Under the pieces are notes generated by a model. It saw nothing but the letters and a program-made list of their open reading frames with translations, was not told the origin of the DNA and did no database searches. A stretch of DNA of 64,000 nucleotides, from the NCBI RefSeq assembly GCF_018885305.1, contig NZ_CP076544.1:868001-932000 (forward strand), read 5' to 3'. This document shows, one piece after another, positions 41,334 through 51,843 of this stretch. Source of the DNA: Curtobacterium sp. L6-1. GTDB taxonomy: Bacteria; Actinomycetota; Actinomycetes; Actinomycetales; Microbacteriaceae. How positions within the stretch are numbered: the first letter of the stretch is position 1; each line of letters opens with the position of its first letter. The translations under genes were made by a program, and so were the position numbers.

Positions 41334-42641
41334 ATGATCGAATACCGCAACGTCCGCGTCGCGCTGCTCGGAGCCGGCTCGGTCGGCTCCCAGGTCGCCC
41401 GACTCCTGCTCGAGCACGGACCGGAACTCGCCACGCGTGCCGGCGCCGGTCTGGAGCTGGTCGGGATCGCCGTGCGCGACGTCGACGCACCGCGGGACGT
41501 CGACCTGCCGCGCGAGCTCTTCACGACGGACGCCGAGTCGTTGATCCTGGAGGCCGACATCGTCGTCGAGCTCATCGGTGGGATCGAGCCGGCACGAACC
41601 CTCGTGTTGCAGGCGCTGCAGTCCGGCGCGGACGTCGTCACGGGCAACAAGGCACTCCTCGCCACGCACGGCCCGGAGCTGTTCGGCGCTGCCGAGCAGG
41701 TCGGCGCACAGCTCTACTACGAGGCCGCCGTGGCCGGTGCGATCCCGATCATCCGGCCGCTGCACGACTCGCTCGCGGGGGACCGCATCGAGCGGATCAT
41801 GGGCATCGTCAACGGCACCACGAACTTCATCCTCGACCTGATGGACCGCGAGGGCGCGACGTTCGCCGACGCGCTGGCGACGGCGACCGAGCTCGGGTAC
41901 GCCGAGGCCGACCCGACCGCCGACGTCGAGGGGTACGACGCCGCGCAGAAGGCCGCCATCCTGGCCTCGCTCGCGTTCCACACCTCGGTCCCGCTGGCCG
42001 CCGTGCACCGCGAGGGCATCACGTCGGTGACCATCGAGCAGGTCCGTGCCGCGCGCAAGGCCGGCTACGTCGTGAAGATCCTCGCCACGTGCGAGCGCCT
42101 CACCGACGCCGAGGGCCGCGAGGGCGTCAGCGCCCGTGTCTACCCGGCGCTCGTCCCCGAGTCGCACCCCCTCGCGAGCGTGCACGGCGCGAAGAACGCC
42201 GTCTTCGTCGAGGCCGAGGCGGCCGGCGACCTCATGTTCTACGGAGCCGGTGCCGGCGGCGTCGAGACCGCGTCGGCCGTCCTCGGTGACCTGGTGTCCG
42301 CCGCCCGTCGGCACGTCATCGGCGGTCCCGGCGTGGCGGAGTCGACCCAGTCGGCGCTGCCGGTCTTCCCGATCGGCACGGTCCGCACCCGGTACCAGAT
42401 CTCGTTGCACGTCTCGGACGCCCCGGGCGTGCTCTCGACGGTCGCCGGCGTCCTGGCGCACCACGGCGTCAGCGTCGAGACCGTCGAGCAGACCACCACG
42501 GGCGCCGCCGAGGGCACGGCCACGCTCGTGATCGGCACGCACCTCGCCCGCGAGGCCGACCTGGCCGACACCGTCGCCGCGCTCCGCGGCGAGGACGTCG
42601 TCCGTGACGTGACCAGCGTCCTGCGCGTCGTCGGCGTCTGA
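41334..42641 (+). CDS. hom: Homoserine dehydrogenase
   Basis: A 435-residue enzyme reducing aspartate semialdehyde to homoserine. The N-terminal NAD(P) motif is [12 protein letters not shown], the catalytic core has [28 protein letters not shown] and [13 protein letters not shown], and the C-terminal ~85 residues are an ACT domain ([25 protein letters not shown]), which usually confers feedback inhibition by threonine. It follows lysA by 28 bases with GGAGAGA as ribosome site. Confidence 0.97.
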   Translation: MIEYRNVRVALLGAGSVGSQVARLLLEHGPELATRAGAGLELVGIAVRDVDAPRDVDLPRELFTTDAESLILEADIVVELIGGIEPARTLVLQALQSGADVVTGNKALLATHGPELFGAAEQVGAQLYYEAAVAGAIPIIRPLHDSLAGDRIERIMGIVNGTTNFILDLMDREGATFADALATATELGYAEADPTADVEGYDAAQKAAILASLAFHTSVPLAAVHREGITSVTIEQVRAARKAGYVVKILATCERLTDAEGREGVSARVYPALVPESHPLASVHGAKNAVFVEAEAAGDLMFYGAGAGGVETASAVLGDLVSAARRHVIGGPGVAESTQSALPVFPIGTVRTRYQISLHVSDAPGVLSTVAGVLAHHGVSVETVEQTTTGAAEGTATLVIGTHLAREADLADTVAALRGEDVVRDVTSVLRVVGV

Positions 42642-42748
42642 CGCAAACCGCGCCTCCCGGCCGACCGCGCCACCGCACGACCGCACGCCCGCACGACCGA
42701 CCAGCCAGCCCCACCCAGACCGATCCACCGGACAGAGAGAGAAGCCTG

Positions 42749-43828
42749 ATGGCCCACCAGTGGCAGGGAGTCCTGCGCGAGTACGCCGACCGACTCGACG
42801 TGACCGACGCGACCCCGGTCGTGACGCTCGGTGAGGGCGGCACGCCGCTCATCCCGGCCCGTCGCCTCTCCGAGCGCACCGGCGCCCAGGTCTACGTGAA
42901 GTACGAGGGCATGAACCCGACCGGCTCCTTCAAGGACCGCGGCATGACGATGGCCATCTCGAAGGCCGTGGAGCACGGCGCCAAGGCGGTCATCTGCGCC
43001 TCGACCGGCAACACGAGCGCCTCGGCCGCCGCGTACGCCACGCACGCCGGGATCACCGCCGCGGTGCTCGTGCCCGAGGGCAAGATCGCCATGGGCAAGC
43101 TCAGCCAGGCCGTCGCCCACGACGCGCAGCTGCTGCAGGTGCAGGGCAACTTCGACGACTGCCTCGACATCGCGCGCGACCTCGCCGCGAACTACCCGGT
43201 GCACCTGGTCAACTCCGTGAACAACGACCGCATCGAGGGGCAGAAGACCGCCGCGTTCGAGGTCGTCGACGTCCTCGGTGACGCCCCGGACTTCCACTTC
43301 CTGCCGGTCGGCAACGCGGGCAACTACACCGCGTACTCGCGCGGCTACCGCGAGGACGTCGCCTCGGGCCGCTCGACGCGGATGCCGCGCATGTTCGGCT
43401 TCCAGGCCGCCGGCTCGGCACCGATCGTCCGCGGCGAGGTCGTGCCGCACCCCGAGACCATCGCGTCCGCCATCCGCATCGGCAACCCGGCGTCGTGGAA
43501 GTACGCGCTCGAGGCCCGCGACGAGACCGACGGGTACTTCGGCGCGATCTCGGACGAGGCGATCCTCGCGGCCCACCGCATCCTCTCCGCCGAGGTCGGC
43601 GTGTTCGTCGAGCCCGCCTCGGCCATCGGCGTCGCGGGGCTGCTCGAGCGTGCCGACGCCGGCGTCGTGCCGAAGGGCGCCACGGTCGTCATCACGGTGA
43701 CGGGCCACGGCCTCAAGGACCCGCAGTGGGCACTCCGCACCCAGGACGGCGGCGAGGTCGCGCCGACCAGCGTGCCGGTCGACACCGCGGCGATCGCGGG
43801 CGTGCTCGGACTGGTCAGCGCGCGGTGA
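42749..43828 (+). CDS. thrC: Threonine synthase
   Basis: A 359-residue PLP enzyme that makes threonine from O-phosphohomoserine. The PLP lysine is in [10 protein letters not shown] near residue 60, the phosphate loop is [12 protein letters not shown], and ASTGNTSAS is the substrate loop. The 107-base gap before it is CA/CG-rich and contains CGCGCCTCCCGGCC (42649-42662), the reverse complement of the dispersed GGGAGGCGCG half site. ATG 42749 follows AGAGAGAGAAG. Confidence 0.97.
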   Translation: MAHQWQGVLREYADRLDVTDATPVVTLGEGGTPLIPARRLSERTGAQVYVKYEGMNPTGSFKDRGMTMAISKAVEHGAKAVICASTGNTSASAAAYATHAGITAAVLVPEGKIAMGKLSQAVAHDAQLLQVQGNFDDCLDIARDLAANYPVHLVNSVNNDRIEGQKTAAFEVVDVLGDAPDFHFLPVGNAGNYTAYSRGYREDVASGRSTRMPRMFGFQAAGSAPIVRGEVVPHPETIASAIRIGNPASWKYALEARDETDGYFGAISDEAILAAHRILSAEVGVFVEPASAIGVAGLLERADAGVVPKGATVVITVTGHGLKDPQWALRTQDGGEVAPTSVPVDTAAIAGVLGLVSAR

Positions 43829-44850
43829 GCGTCGACCGCTCGTCCGGACCGGGGGAGGGCGCGACCGCCCACGACGCTGTACCGGCCGGACGGGCGGTCC
43901 GTGTGCGCGTCCCGGCGACCTCGGCGAACCTGGGGCCGGGCTTCGACTCCCTCGGTCTCGCACTGTCCCTCTACGACGAGGTGGACGTGCGGGTGCGCGA
44001 GGAACCGGGCGCGACCGTCACGATCGACGGCGTCGGTGCCGGTGAGGTCGCGACCGACGACACGAACCTCGTCGTGCGCGCCGTCCGTCGTGGCTTCGAG
44101 CACGCCGGGGTCCTGCAGCCCGGGCTCGAGCTGCACGCCACCAACGCCGTCCCGCACGGCCGCGGCCTCGGGTCGTCCGCAGCCGCGATCGTCGCCGGCC
44201 TCATGGCGGCGCGCGGGCTGCTCGCCGGGGTCGTCGACCTCGACGCCTCGACCCTCCTGTCGCTCGCGACCGAGATGGAGGGGCACCCGGACAACGTCGC
44301 CCCGGCGCTGTTCGGGGGGCTGACGATCGCGTGGATGACCGCCGACGGCCCTGCGTACAAGCGCCTGCTCGTGCACCGCGGTGTCTCGCCGGTGGTGTTC
44401 GTGCCGACGTCGACGCTCTCCACGAAGCTCGCACGGTCCCTCCAGCCGACGACGGTGCCGCACGAGGACGCCGCGTTCAACGTGTCCCGCTCGGCCCTGC
44501 TCGTGGCGGCGCTCATCCAGAGCCCGGAGCTGCTCCTCGCCGCGACCGAGGACCGGCTCCACCAGGCCTACCGGGCGAGCGCGATGCCCGAGACGGACGC
44601 ACTCATCGGACTGCTGCGCCAGCACGGCCTGGCGGCGGTCGTCTCGGGTGCCGGCCCGAGCCTCCTGGTGATGGGCAGCGACCCGGCACAGCGGTTGACG
44701 GCGGCCGCGCTCGTCGAGCGACACGCCCAGTCCGACTGGCGGGCGCTCATGCTGGCCGTCGACCTCGGTGGTGCTACAGTGGGGTCGCACCCGACGCTCG
44801 AAGCCGAACTCGCGGAGGCGTCGACCATCCCAGGTCGACCGCCACGCTGA
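43825..44850 (+). CDS. thrB: Homoserine kinase
   Basis: A 341-residue GHMP kinase phosphorylating homoserine. Motif 1 is [19 protein letters not shown], the ATP loop is [16 protein letters not shown], and motif 3 is [10 protein letters not shown]. The N-terminal 30 residues before the first motif are extra and probably flexible. GTG 43825 overlaps the thrC stop by 4 bases, giving the usual thrC-thrB coupling. The extreme 3' end of the gene appears to hold the promoter of rho. Confidence 0.96.
   Translation: MSVDRSSGPGEGATAHDAVPAGRAVRVRVPATSANLGPGFDSLGLALSLYDEVDVRVREEPGATVTIDGVGAGEVATDDTNLVVRAVRRGFEHAGVLQPGLELHATNAVPHGRGLGSSAAAIVAGLMAARGLLAGVVDLDASTLLSLATEMEGHPDNVAPALFGGLTIAWMTADGPAYKRLLVHRGVSPVVFVPTSTLSTKLARSLQPTTVPHEDAAFNVSRSALLVAALIQSPELLLAATEDRLHQAYRASAMPETDALIGLLRQHGLAAVVSGAGPSLLVMGSDPAQRLTAAALVERHAQSDWRALMLAVDLGGATVGSHPTLEAELAEASTIPGRPPR
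44775..44780 (+). promoter_or_regulatory. Probable -10 (TGCTACAGT) of rho
   Basis: TACAGT preceded by TGC (extended -10) lies inside the thrB end. It would give a leader of about 190 nt before the rho GTG at 44979. No sure -35 is visible. Confidence 0.5.
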
Positions 44851-44880
44851 TCCGGTGCGTGGGGCACTCTCTCCAGATCA

Positions 44881-44935
44881 CCGTTCCCGGTCCGTCGTCT
44901 GAACGACGGCCGTTGCACACCCGCGACGGGAACGG
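44881..44935 (+). promoter_or_regulatory. Nested hairpins in the rho leader
   Basis: The outer arms CCGTTCCCG (44881-44889) and CGGGAACGG (44927-44935) pair over 9 bp. Inside, CCGTCGT (44892-44898) and ACGACGG (44903-44909) form a 7-bp stem with a CTGA tetraloop. Rho commonly controls its own gene by early termination in the leader, so this fold is a candidate control element. Confidence 0.6.
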
Positions 44936-44978
44936 TGGAAACTCTCCGCGTTCTGCGGTCGGAAGGAACAACAGCATC

Positions 44979-47144
44979 GTGACCGACGTCACCACCTCCA
45001 CCGGTTCGGTGGAGATCCCCACTGACCTGCGCGCGCTCCGTCTCCCGGAGCTCCAGCGCATCGCCTCGTCCCTCGGGATCACGGGGCTCTCGAAGCTCCG
45101 CAAGGGCGACCTCATCGCCTCCATCGAGGACAAGCGTCCGGCCGAGGCACCCGCCACGGTCACGCCGACCCTCGACGGTGCCGGCACCGGGACGCCGGTG
45201 GCGGACGAGGCCCAGCCCGCCGCGCAGCAGGCGCCGGCCGAGCAGGCCGACGCCCCGGCGCAGCCGGCCGCCGAGGCCCCGGCCCGCGGACGCCGGAACC
45301 GCCGCGCCACCTCCGGTGGCACGGTCACGGCCGAGCCCACGAGCGCGGCCGCGCACACCAACGCCGGACACACCGGCACCGAGGACCTGCTCGCCGGCCT
45401 CGACCAGGTCCGCGCCGAGAAGGACGCGCAGGAAGCCGCGCAGTCCGGGCAGCGCCGCGGCCGCGGCCGCCAGGCGCAGCAGGCCGACGGCCAGGAGGCC
45501 CGTGGCGGCGCCACCGCCGAGGCCGAGTCGCCCGTCGCCGACGTCGTCGAGCAGGACCAGGACGCGACGCAGCAGGACGACGGCCAGCAGGCCGACCAGG
45601 GCGAGCAGGGCGAGGGCGGCGCACGCCGCGGCCGTCGCAGCCGTGGCCGCGGGCGCGGTCGCGGGCAGAACGCCGACCAGGCCGAGAACGGCCAGGGCAG
45701 CCAGAACGGCCAGCAGGCCGAGGTCGACAAGGGCGAGCCGAAGCAGCAGCAGCAGCAGGGCGGCAAGCAGCAGAACGCCGACAAGGGCGACCAGAAGCAG
45801 AACGGTCAGCAGAAGCAGGCCGACCAGCAGCGTGGCGACCAGCAGCGCGGCGACCAGCGTGCCGACCAGCAGCGTGCCGCCGAGCAGGAGGCCGAGAACG
45901 GCCGGACCCGCCGGCAGCGTGACCGCAAGCGCGGCCGCGGCGGCCAGAACGACGAGTTCGAGCCCGAGGTCACCGAGGACGACGTCCTCATCCCGATCGC
46001 CGGCATCCTCGACGTGCTCGACAACTACGCCTTCGTGCGCACCACCGGCTACCTGCCGGGGCCGGAGGACGTCTACGTCTCGCTCGGCCAGGTGAAGAAG
46101 TACCACCTGCGCAAGGGCGACGCGGTCGTCGGCGCGATCAAGCAGCCGCGCGACAACGAGCAGCAGAGCCGCCAGAAGTACAACGCGCTGGTCAAGATCG
46201 ACACGGTCAACGGCCAGACCGCCGACGAGGCCGCGAGCCGCGTCGACTTCCAGGACCTCACCCCGCTCTACCCGAACGAGCGCCTGCGCCTCGAGACCGA
46301 GCCCGCGAAGACCTCCACGCGGATCATCGACCTCGTGTCGCCGATCGGCAAGGGCCAGCGCGGCCTCATCGTGTCCCCGCCGAAGGCCGGCAAGACCGTC
46401 GTGCTGCAGGCGATCGCGAACGCCGTCGCGAAGAACAACCCCGAGGCGCACCTCATGGTCGTGCTCGTGGACGAGCGGCCCGAAGAGGTCACCGACATGC
46501 AGCGCACGGTGAAGGGCGAGGTCATCGCCTCCACCTTCGACCGTCCCGCCGAGGACCACACCACGGTCGCCGAGCTCGCGATCGAGCGCGCGAAGCGCCT
46601 GGTCGAGCTCGGCCACGACGTCGTCGTGCTGCTCGACTCGATCACCCGCCTGGGTCGCGCCTACAACCTGGCCACCCCGCCGTCGGGCCGCGTGCTCTCC
46701 GGTGGCGTCGACTCGGCCGCGCTCTACCCGGTCAAGCGCTTCTTCGGCGCCGCGCGCAACATCGAGAACGGCGGCTCGCTCACCATCCTCGCCACGGCGC
46801 TCGTCGAGACCGGGTCGAAGATGGACGAGGTGATCTTCGAGGAGTTCAAGGGCACCGGCAACATGGAGCTCCGCCTCAACCGGCACCTCGCCGACAAGCG
46901 AATCTTCCCCGCCGTCGACATCAACGCGTCCGGCACCCGTCGCGAGGAGCAGCTGCTCTCCGCCGACGAGGTGGCGATCACGTGGCGTCTCCGTCGTGCC
47001 CTCGCCGGGCTCGACCCGCAGCAGGCGCTCGACGTCGTGCTCCGGAACCTCAAGGAGACCCAGTCGAACGTCGAGTTCCTCGTCCAGATCCAGAAGTCGG
47101 TGCCGGCGACCAACGGTCACCACGGCAACGGCCACCAGGAGTAA
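44979..47144 (+). CDS. rho: Transcription termination factor Rho
   Basis: A 721-residue Rho, far longer than the ~420 residues of E. coli. Residues ~15-50 are the Rho_N helical domain ([30 protein letters not shown]). Residues ~55-325 are a low-complexity insert rich in Gln, Ala, Gly, Arg, Asp and Lys, as in many actinobacteria. Then comes the cold-shock-type RNA-binding domain ([20 protein letters not shown]) and the hexameric ATPase: [11 protein letters not shown] (Walker A), [28 protein letters not shown] (Walker B and Q-loop). GTG 44979 has GGAAGGA about 12 nt upstream. Confidence 0.97.
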   Translation: MTDVTTSTGSVEIPTDLRALRLPELQRIASSLGITGLSKLRKGDLIASIEDKRPAEAPATVTPTLDGAGTGTPVADEAQPAAQQAPAEQADAPAQPAAEAPARGRRNRRATSGGTVTAEPTSAAAHTNAGHTGTEDLLAGLDQVRAEKDAQEAAQSGQRRGRGRQAQQADGQEARGGATAEAESPVADVVEQDQDATQQDDGQQADQGEQGEGGARRGRRSRGRGRGRGQNADQAENGQGSQNGQQAEVDKGEPKQQQQQGGKQQNADKGDQKQNGQQKQADQQRGDQQRGDQRADQQRAAEQEAENGRTRRQRDRKRGRGGQNDEFEPEVTEDDVLIPIAGILDVLDNYAFVRTTGYLPGPEDVYVSLGQVKKYHLRKGDAVVGAIKQPRDNEQQSRQKYNALVKIDTVNGQTADEAASRVDFQDLTPLYPNERLRLETEPAKTSTRIIDLVSPIGKGQRGLIVSPPKAGKTVVLQAIANAVAKNNPEAHLMVVLVDERPEEVTDMQRTVKGEVIASTFDRPAEDHTTVAELAIERAKRLVELGHDVVVLLDSITRLGRAYNLATPPSGRVLSGGVDSAALYPVKRFFGAARNIENGGSLTILATALVETGSKMDEVIFEEFKGTGNMELRLNRHLADKRIFPAVDINASGTRREEQLLSADEVAITWRLRRALAGLDPQQALDVVLRNLKETQSNVEFLVQIQKSVPATNGHHGNGHQE

Positions 47145-47147
47145 CGC

Positions 47148-48230
47148 GTGTTCGAGTCGGTGGCAGGGCTGCTGGCGGAACACGAGGAACTGACGCAGCA
47201 GCTGTCGGACCCCGCGCTCCACGCCGACCCGGCCCGGGCGAAGAAGGTCAACCGGCGGTACGCCGAACTCAGCCAGATCAAGAACGCCCACGAGGCCTGG
47301 CTGGCGGCGGGGGACGACCTCGCCGCCGCCCGGGAGCTCGCGCGTGAGGACGAGGCGTTCGCGGACGAGGTGCCCGGGCTCGAGGAGCAGCTGGCCGAGC
47401 GCCAGGAGCGTCTCCGCCGGCTCCTCATCCCGCGCGACCCGGACGACGGGCGCGACGTCATCATGGAGATCAAGGGCGGTGAGGGCGGCGAGGAGTCGGC
47501 GCTGTTCGCGGCGGACCTGCTCCGGATGTACTCGCACTACGCCGAGTCCAAGGGCTGGAAGGTCGAGATGCTCGAGCGCACCGAGTCCGACCTCGGTGGC
47601 TACAAGGACGTCCAGGTCGCGATCAAGTCGAACACGACCGACCCGTCCCAGGGCGTCTGGGCGCACCTGAAGTACGAGGGCGGCGTGCACCGCGTCCAGC
47701 GTGTCCCGGCGACCGAGTCGCAGGGGCGCATCCACACGTCGACGACCGGTGTGCTCGTCTTCCCCGAGGTGGACGAGCCGGAGGAGGTCGCGATCAACCA
47801 GAACGACCTGAAGATCGACGTCTACCGGTCCTCCGGTCCCGGCGGGCAGTCGGTCAACACGACCGACTCCGCGGTGCGCATCACGCACCTCCCGACGGGC
47901 ATCACGGTCGCGATGCAGAACGAGAAGTCCCAGCTGCAGAACCGGGAGGCCGGCATGCGCGTCCTGCGTGCCCGCATCCTGGCGAAGCAGCAGGAGGAGC
48001 TCGACGCCCTGGCCTCGGACGCCCGGAAGTCGCAGATCCGCGGGATGGACCGGTCGGAGCGCATCCGCACGTACAACTTCCCGGAGAACCGGATCGCGGA
48101 CCACCGCACCGGCTACAAGGCGTACGACCTCGACCGCGTGATGAACGGTGCGCTCGAGCCCGTCGTCCAGTCCGCCATCCGTGCGGACGAAGAGGCACGA
48201 CTGGCCGCCATCGGCGACCAGGACGCCTGA
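47148..48230 (+). CDS. prfA: Peptide chain release factor 1
   Basis: A 360-residue class I release factor recognising UAA and UAG. The peptidyl-tRNA hydrolysis motif GGQ is in [20 protein letters not shown] near residue 230. The stop-codon reading segment, normally PxT in RF1, lies in the expected central domain ([19 protein letters not shown]). GTG 47148 starts 3 bases after the rho stop, and prmC, which methylates this GGQ glutamine, follows immediately. Confidence 0.97.
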   Translation: MFESVAGLLAEHEELTQQLSDPALHADPARAKKVNRRYAELSQIKNAHEAWLAAGDDLAAARELAREDEAFADEVPGLEEQLAERQERLRRLLIPRDPDDGRDVIMEIKGGEGGEESALFAADLLRMYSHYAESKGWKVEMLERTESDLGGYKDVQVAIKSNTTDPSQGVWAHLKYEGGVHRVQRVPATESQGRIHTSTTGVLVFPEVDEPEEVAINQNDLKIDVYRSSGPGGQSVNTTDSAVRITHLPTGITVAMQNEKSQLQNREAGMRVLRARILAKQQEELDALASDARKSQIRGMDRSERIRTYNFPENRIADHRTGYKAYDLDRVMNGALEPVVQSAIRADEEARLAAIGDQDA

Positions 48231-48235
48231 GCCCG

Positions 48236-49192
48236 GTGTCCGTCCCGTCGGACAGCCTCGGTCCGGTCGGTCCCGGTCGGTCGGAGACCGTCCCGGGCGC
48301 TGGTCGGGGGCCCCGTCCCACCGCCGCCCCGCAGCCGTCGTTCGCCGCGGACCGCCTCCTGCGCGAGGCGGCCGCGGCGCTGGCCGCCGCGGCCGTCCCG
48401 ACACCGCAGGTCGACGCGGAACTCCTGCTCGCCTGGGCGACCGACACCTCGCGCGGCGCGGTGCAGGCCCGGGCGATGACCGGGGGAGCGATCGCGTCCG
48501 AGCACGTCGAGCGCTTCCGGCACGCCGTCGCCCGCCGCGTCACCCGCGAGCCGTTGCAGCACGTCACGGGCGAGGCGCACTTCCGCGCGCTGACGCTCGC
48601 CGTCGGACCGGGTGTGTTCGTCCCGCGACCGGAGACCGAGTCCGTCGTGCAGTTCGGCATCGACGCGCTCCGTGCGACCGCGGTGCCGGAACCGATCGCG
48701 GTGGACCTCGGCTCGGGCAGTGGTGCGATCGCGATCGCGATGGACACCGAGGTCCCGAACGCCCTCGTGTACGCCGTCGAACGCTCGCCCGAGGCGCTGC
48801 CCTGGACCCGTCGGAACGTCGACGCCCACGGCGGGACGGTGCGGCTGGTCGAGGGCGACCTCGCCGACGCGCTGCCCGAGCTCGACGGCCGGGTGTCGGT
48901 CGTCGTGTCGAACCCGCCGTACGTCCCCGACGACGCCGTCCCGATCGATCCCGAGGTCCGTGACCACGACCCGGCGCTGGCGCTCTACGGCGGACCGGAC
49001 GGCCTCGACGCCGTCCGCGCGCTCACCGAGACCGCGTGGCGACTGCTCGTGCCCGGCGGGCTCGTGGTCGTCGAACACGCCGAGCAGCAGGGCGCTGGGG
49101 TCCGGGCGGTCCTCGCCGCGGGGGGATTCCGCTCACCGGAGACCCACGTCGACCTCACTGGACGCGACCGCACGACCACCGCGACCCGCTGA
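48236..49192 (+). CDS. prmC: Release factor glutamine methyltransferase
   Basis: A 318-residue SAM-dependent methyltransferase that modifies the Gln of the GGQ motif of release factors. The N-terminal helical domain has LQHVTGEAHF, the SAM motif is VDLGSGSGAIAIAM, and the substrate-binding signature is VVSNPPYVP. The first ~35 residues are a Gly/Pro-rich extension not normally present. GTG 48236 lies 5 bases after prfA. Confidence 0.95.
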   Translation: MSVPSDSLGPVGPGRSETVPGAGRGPRPTAAPQPSFAADRLLREAAAALAAAAVPTPQVDAELLLAWATDTSRGAVQARAMTGGAIASEHVERFRHAVARRVTREPLQHVTGEAHFRALTLAVGPGVFVPRPETESVVQFGIDALRATAVPEPIAVDLGSGSGAIAIAMDTEVPNALVYAVERSPEALPWTRRNVDAHGGTVRLVEGDLADALPELDGRVSVVVSNPPYVPDDAVPIDPEVRDHDPALALYGGPDGLDAVRALTETAWRLLVPGGLVVVEHAEQQGAGVRAVLAAGGFRSPETHVDLTGRDRTTTATR

Positions 49193-49226
49193 CCGGACGC
49201 TGGTCGGGCCTCCCGGCCGCGAGCCG

Positions 49227-49892
49227 TCAGACGACCGGTGCGTCCGTCGCGGCGTGGGCGGCGACGAAGGTGCGGACCGCGTCCCGCAGGTCCGTGTCGT
49301 GCTCGACGAGCACGGCCGTGATGCCGACGCTCCGGGCGCCCGCGACGTTCTCGGGCATGTCGTCGGCGAAGAACGTCCGCTCGGCCGGGACACCGTGGTG
49401 CTCGAGGACGCGGCGGAAGACCTCCGGCTCGGGCTTCCGGGCGCCGAACGCGCTCGAGGTGTCCAGGTGCTCACCGAACAGCGGCGGCAGCGACGGCACC
49501 CACTCGTGCAGCCAGCGCCCGGCCAAAGGACCGTTGTTCGTCAGGAGCGCGACGCGGCCGTGCTGCTCGGCGATGCGGACCGCCTCGACCCGGTCGGGGA
49601 GCTCGGTCATCGCGGCACCGCGGATCCGTGCCCACTCGGCCTCGGGCACCGGGCAGCCCATGGCCTCCTCGAAGGCGGCGAGGTAGTCGTCGCCGTCCGC
49701 GAAGTGCCCCGCCTCGGCCCGCTGCTCGTTGCCGGAGTCCCACCAGCGACGGCGGAGCTCGGCGAAGTCGTGCCCGGTCAGTTCGGACAGCCCGGCCATG
49801 CGGGTCTTCCAGTCGTAGCGGACGAGCACGTCGTCCATGTCGAAGAGGAACAGGAGTGGGGGTGCGGGCGTCTCGTTCACGATGCAACCCAT
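49227..49892 (-). CDS. HAD-family hydrolase
   Basis: A 221-residue haloacid-dehalogenase phosphatase-like protein. Motif I is LFDMDDVLV (nucleophile Asp and acid Asp), motif II LLTNNGP, motif III Lys in RKPEPEVFRRVL, motif IV FADDMPENVAGA. The cap is a small helical C1 type. The substrate is unknown; sugar phosphates are common. ATG 49892 is chosen because GATAGT begins 14 nt upstream on that strand; GTG 49880 is an alternative. It is the only minus-strand gene in the rho-atp stretch. Confidence 0.85.
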   Translation of the reverse strand: MGCIVNETPAPPLLFLFDMDDVLVRYDWKTRMAGLSELTGHDFAELRRRWWDSGNEQRAEAGHFADGDDYLAAFEEAMGCPVPEAEWARIRGAAMTELPDRVEAVRIAEQHGRVALLTNNGPLAGRWLHEWVPSLPPLFGEHLDTSSAFGARKPEPEVFRRVLEHHGVPAERTFFADDMPENVAGARSVGITAVLVEHDTDLRDAVRTFVAAHAATDAPVV

Positions 49893-49918
49893 CCTCGCGC
49901 ACTATCATCGTCCAGGTC

Positions 49919-50593
49919 ATGGCTTCCCGATACGACTGCTCCGATCCCGACGGGCTCCTGACCGGCATGCGGCTCGCGCGAACCGCCCTCGGTCGCGGTG
50001 AACTCGTCGTCGTCCCCACCGACACCGTGTACGGCGTCGCGGCGGACGCCTTCAGCGCGCAGGCCGTCCAGCGCCTCCTCGACGCGAAGGGACGCACCCG
50101 CCAGTCGCCGCCGCCGGTCCTCATCCCGGGCGTGGCGACCCTCGACGCGCTCGCGAGCGAGGTGCCCGAACAGGTGCGCCGGCTCGTCGACGAGTTCTGG
50201 CCGGGCGGGCTGACCGTGATCCTCCGCGCGCAGCCGTCGCTCGACTGGGACCTGGGGGAGACGCGGGGGACCGTGGCGCTCCGCATGCCGGACTCGCGCA
50301 TCGCCCTCGAGCTCCTGCACGAGGTCGGGCCGCTCGCGGTGTCCTCCGCGAACTCGACCGGCGACCCGGCGGCGATGGACGTCGACGCCGCCGAGCAGAT
50401 GCTCGGCGACAGCGTCTCGGTCTACCTCGACGGCGGCGCACTGCCCCCGCACGACGGCTCGGCCGCGTCGACCGGCTCGACGATCGTCGACGCGACCGGT
50501 CTCGCCGCGGGGGAGGGCCTGCGCATCGTCCGCCACGGGGTCATCCCGGACGACGAGATCAGACGGGTCGTCGGGGACGACCTCGTCCTGTGA
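49919..50593 (+). CDS. ywlC: L-threonylcarbamoyladenylate synthase (Sua5/YwlC/YrdC)
   Basis: A 224-residue enzyme making threonylcarbamoyl-AMP for the t6A37 modification of ANN-decoding tRNAs. VVVPTDTVYGVAADAF and the KGRTRQSPPPVLI block near residue 60 bind the nucleotide, and VALRMPDS and LAVSSANSTGDPA complete the YrdC domain. There is no C-terminal Sua5 domain. ATG 49919 is 16 nt after a TATCAT hexamer at 49903. The stop overlaps the next gene by 4 bases. Confidence 0.94.
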   Translation: MASRYDCSDPDGLLTGMRLARTALGRGELVVVPTDTVYGVAADAFSAQAVQRLLDAKGRTRQSPPPVLIPGVATLDALASEVPEQVRRLVDEFWPGGLTVILRAQPSLDWDLGETRGTVALRMPDSRIALELLHEVGPLAVSSANSTGDPAAMDVDAAEQMLGDSVSVYLDGGALPPHDGSAASTGSTIVDATGLAAGEGLRIVRHGVIPDDEIRRVVGDDLVL

Positions 50594-51843
50594 AGTTCTA
50601 CCTGCTCGCGGGGGTCATCTCGGCGGTCGTGAGCTTCCTGGTCAGCTGGCTCGTCTGGAAGCTCGGGATCAAGTACCGGTGGTACCCGAAAGTCCGTGAG
50701 CGGGACGTGCACCGCACGCCGACGCCGCGGCTCGGTGGGATCGCGATGTTCCTCGGCGTGATCGTCTCGCTGCTCTGCGCGTGGTTCCTGTTCCCCGCCA
50801 TCGCGGGGCAGGACTACTTCCGGCTGGTGTTCGCCGAGCCGGGGCGGGTGATCGCCGTGCTGGCGGGCGCGACGATCATCGTGGTGCTCGGTGTCGCCGA
50901 CGACATCTGGGACCTCGACTGGATGACGAAGCTCGCCGGGCAGATCATCGCGGCGGGGATCCTGGCGTGGCAGGGCGTCGCGATCGTGTCGCTGCCGATC
51001 GGGAACACGCTCGGCGTCGGCTCGTCCTACATGAGCCTGATCTTCACCGTGCTCGCGGTCGTCCTGGTGATGAACGCCGTCAACTTCATCGACGGACTGG
51101 ACGGTCTGGTCGCGGGGGTCGCGATCATCGCCGGCGGGGTGTTCTTCCTCTACACGTTCTTCATCAACCGCGTGGTCGTCGAGACCGAGTTCTTCTTCAA
51201 CCTGCCGTCGCTGCTGACCGCGGTGCTCGTCGGGGCCTGTGCCGGCTTCCTCGTGCTCAACTGGCACCCCGCCAAGCTCTTCATGGGGGATGCCGGAGCG
51301 CTCCTGGTCGGGTTCCTCATGGCCACCAGCGCGGTGTCGATCACGGGCAACATCGACCCCGCGGCCGTCCGGACCCGGACCGACCTGCTGCCGGCGTTCA
51401 TCCCGATCCTGCTGCCCTTCGCGATCCTGGTCGTCCCGATCCTCGACTTCGGGCTCGCGGTCATCCGCCGGGTCAGCGCCGGCAAGTCGCCCTTCTCGGC
51501 CGACCGGAAGCACCTGCACCACCGGCTGCTCGACATGGGGCACTCGCACTTCCACGCGGTGCTCATCTTCTACGCGTGGACGGCGGTCGTCGCCTTCGGG
51601 TGCCTGCTCTTCCTCTTCGTCAACTGGTGGTGGGTCGCGGCCTTCGTCGCCGTCGGCTTCACGGTGTGCGCCATCGTCACCTTCGCGCCGCTCGGCCGGA
51701 AGCGCGTCGAGATCGCCGCGCAGACCACGGCCGGTCGCGGGGCGCGCTTCGACGCCAGCCACGACCCGCTCGACGCCGCCGCGGCCGTCCACGACCCGCA
51801 GCCCCGCCCACAGACCCGCTCGACCTCTGGAGACCCCTCGTGA
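50590..51843 (+). CDS. WecA/TagO-like undecaprenyl-phosphate sugar-1-phosphate transferase
   Basis: A 417-residue polytopic enzyme with about 11 helices. Family blocks are RDVHRTPTPRLGG, VLGVADDIWDLDW (Asp-rich Mg site), NAVNFIDGLDGLVAG, KLFMGDAGALLVGF and the C-terminal HLHHRLLDMGHSH. It transfers a sugar-1-phosphate (usually GlcNAc) from UDP-sugar to undecaprenyl phosphate to begin cell-wall glycopolymers. The last ~45 residues are a hydrophilic tail. GTG 50590 overlaps the upstream stop, and this gene in turn overlaps the atpI-like gene. Confidence 0.93.
   Translation: MKFYLLAGVISAVVSFLVSWLVWKLGIKYRWYPKVRERDVHRTPTPRLGGIAMFLGVIVSLLCAWFLFPAIAGQDYFRLVFAEPGRVIAVLAGATIIVVLGVADDIWDLDWMTKLAGQIIAAGILAWQGVAIVSLPIGNTLGVGSSYMSLIFTVLAVVLVMNAVNFIDGLDGLVAGVAIIAGGVFFLYTFFINRVVVETEFFFNLPSLLTAVLVGACAGFLVLNWHPAKLFMGDAGALLVGFLMATSAVSITGNIDPAAVRTRTDLLPAFIPILLPFAILVVPILDFGLAVIRRVSAGKSPFSADRKHLHHRLLDMGHSHFHAVLIFYAWTAVVAFGCLLFLFVNWWWVAAFVAVGFTVCAIVTFAPLGRKRVEIAAQTTAGRGARFDASHDPLDAAAAVHDPQPRPQTRSTSGDPS

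Noticed and set aside
44568..48404. 1278-codon open frame on the minus strand across rho and prfA
   Set aside because: It is the antisense shadow of unmistakable genes; its residues are the biased Arg/Val/Leu/Asp mix that high-GC coding yields on the opposite strand.
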